Assembly (NCBI GenBank): GCA_001778275.1
Contig: MFGM01000011.1
Span: 2,959 to 25,464 of the forward strand
Reading direction: 5' to 3'
Length of the DNA: 22,506 nt
Origin: Candidatus Falkowbacteria bacterium RIFOXYC2_FULL_48_21
Lineage (GTDB): Bacteria > Patescibacteriota > Patescibacteriia > UBA11705 > JABHMO01
In this document: piece after piece, positions 21,738 through 22,506 of the stretch
Layout: each line of letters opens with the position of its first letter
Position numbering within the stretch: the first letter of the stretch is position 1
Program-made: the position numbers and the translations under genes
Notes under the pieces: model-generated
The model's database searches: none
What the model was told of the DNA's origin: nothing
Seen by the model: the letters and a program-made list of their open reading frames with translations, nothing else

Positions 21738-22506
21738 TTATTCAAAATGCAAACTCGGGTTAAACTTTTCCAGCGCTTTTTCCAGCGGTGCGGACAACTC
21801 GCCCGCCGCCAATATCGCCTTCGCCGCCTCCTGCGCCTGCTCGATCATTTTCACGTCCGTCAAGTCTGCCATCTTCAACTCCGGCAACCCGGATTGCTTT
21901 GTCCCATACACTTCCCCCGGCCCGCGCAATTCCAAATCTTTTTCCGCCAGCTTAAATCCATCGCGGCACGTTTCCAAATACTGCAAACGTTTCTGCGTCA
22001 ACGGTGAATTATTATCACTGAACAAAAAACAATACGATTGAAATTCGCCTCGCCCCACGCGTCCGCGAAACTGATGTAATTGCGCCAGGCCGAAGCGATC
22101 CGCGCCTTCGATCATCATGATCGTGGCGTTCGGCACGTCAATGCCGACTTCGATGACGGACGTGGAAACCAAAATCTTGGTTTTCTTGTCGGAAAAATCG
22201 CGCATCACCTGTTCCTTGTCTTTCGCCTTGAGCCGACCGTGCATAAGGCCGACCGGAATTTCCGGAAAAATCTCTTTATCCAAACGCTCAAACTCTTGTT
22301 TCACAGACTTAACGCCCAGCGTGTCAGAAGGGTCAATCAACGGACAAATGACGAAGACTTGCCGACCGGCTTTTATTTGCGTGCGAATAAACTCATAAGC
22401 TTCGCGTCGTCCTTGCTCAAATATCAATCTCGTTTCAATCGGTTTGCGACCGGGCGGCATCTCGTTAATTACCGACAAATCCAAATCGCCGTACAACGTC
22501 AAAACC
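21738..22506 (-). CDS. recG: ATP-dependent DNA helicase RecG, C-terminal part (start outside window)
   Basis: About 255 C-terminal residues are visible and the frame runs off the right edge. RecG remodels stalled forks and Holliday junctions. The fragment opens with LTLYGDLDLSVINEMPPGRK, the RecG linker to the second helicase lobe. It then shows FVICPLIDPSD, the motif V region STSVIEVGIDVPNATIMMIE, and motif VI QLHQFRGRVGRG. The RecG C-terminal wedge-proximal signature EKDLELRGPGEVYGTKQSGLPEL follows in pieces, and the end is normal (KFNPSLHFE). The TTG at 22502 is internal, not a start. It is transcribed towards radA and ends at a strong terminator. Confidence 0.95.
   Translation of the reverse strand, partial: VLTLYGDLDLSVINEMPPGRKPIETRLIFEQGRREAYEFIRTQIKAGRQVFVICPLIDPSDTLGVKSVKQEFERLDKEIFPEIPVGLMHGRLKAKDKEQVMRDFSDKKTKILVSTSVIEVGIDVPNATIMMIEGADRFGLAQLHQFRGRVGRGEFQSYCFLFSDNNSPLTQKRLQYLETCRDGFKLAEKDLELRGPGEVYGTKQSGLPELKMADLTDVKMIEQAQEAAKAILAAGELSAPLEKALEKFNPSLHFE

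Overview
The window looks like a chromosomal segment of a Candidate Phyla Radiation bacterium (Patescibacteria, probably Parcubacteria-like). This is an inference from the gene set: small type IV pilin genes, BRO-N and HicB-like fragments, signal-peptide proteins carrying a VirB2-like two-helix segment, few Shine-Dalgarno sequences in front of most genes, and many short tandem repeats between genes. No rRNA, tRNA, CRISPR array or complete insertion sequence was seen.

Layout. Positions 1-3046 (minus strand) form a type IV pilus locus: prepilin peptidase pilD, a GspH/FimT-like pseudopilin, a truncated BRO-N fragment, a PilV-like pseudopilin, and a further pseudopilin that runs off the left edge. 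Positions 3296-9517 (minus) hold housekeeping and envelope genes: glyceraldehyde-3-phosphate dehydrogenase, a HicB-like remnant, a one-helix membrane protein, a coiled-coil protein overlapping the site-2 protease rseP, an unrecognised protein, and glutamate racemase murI. Positions 9639-11192 (plus) are a self-contained cassette with a near-consensus promoter, strong ribosome binding sites, two small membrane-protein genes, a lipoprotein gene and a strong terminator. It differs in style from its neighbours and may be acquired. Positions 11195-12604 (minus) encode a phosphomannomutase/phosphoglucomutase.

Positions 12860-21166 (plus) carry the most interesting block: a disordered Cys-rich membrane-tailed protein, a membrane-anchored beta-propeller protein, and two large paralogous exported proteins. 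The paralogues share a two-helix segment resembling the type IV secretion pilin family but carry different peptidoglycan-hydrolase domains: an M15 peptidase plus a NlpC/P60-like domain in one, and a lytic transglycosylase in the other. Complete radA follows. Between the paralogues lies a broken copy of the radA 5' end, which indicates that the unit 'hydrolase gene plus radA start' was tandemly duplicated. Together these genes suggest an envelope-spanning wall-cutting apparatus for attachment, DNA transfer or interaction with a host cell. The right end holds a small zinc-motif protein with its own promoter and the C-terminal part of recG (both minus).

A second theme is repeats. Tandem 7-mers (GGTTGTA, GGACTTT, GGGCAAA and TTTCCAA families), tandem 9-mers (RACCTAATT, GAATTAAGA and GATTAACNC types) and a 22-bp palindrome fill the intergenic gaps. 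Some also read into proteins, giving extra Lys/Gly/Gln-rich stretches in MurI, RadA and the sugar mutase C-terminus.
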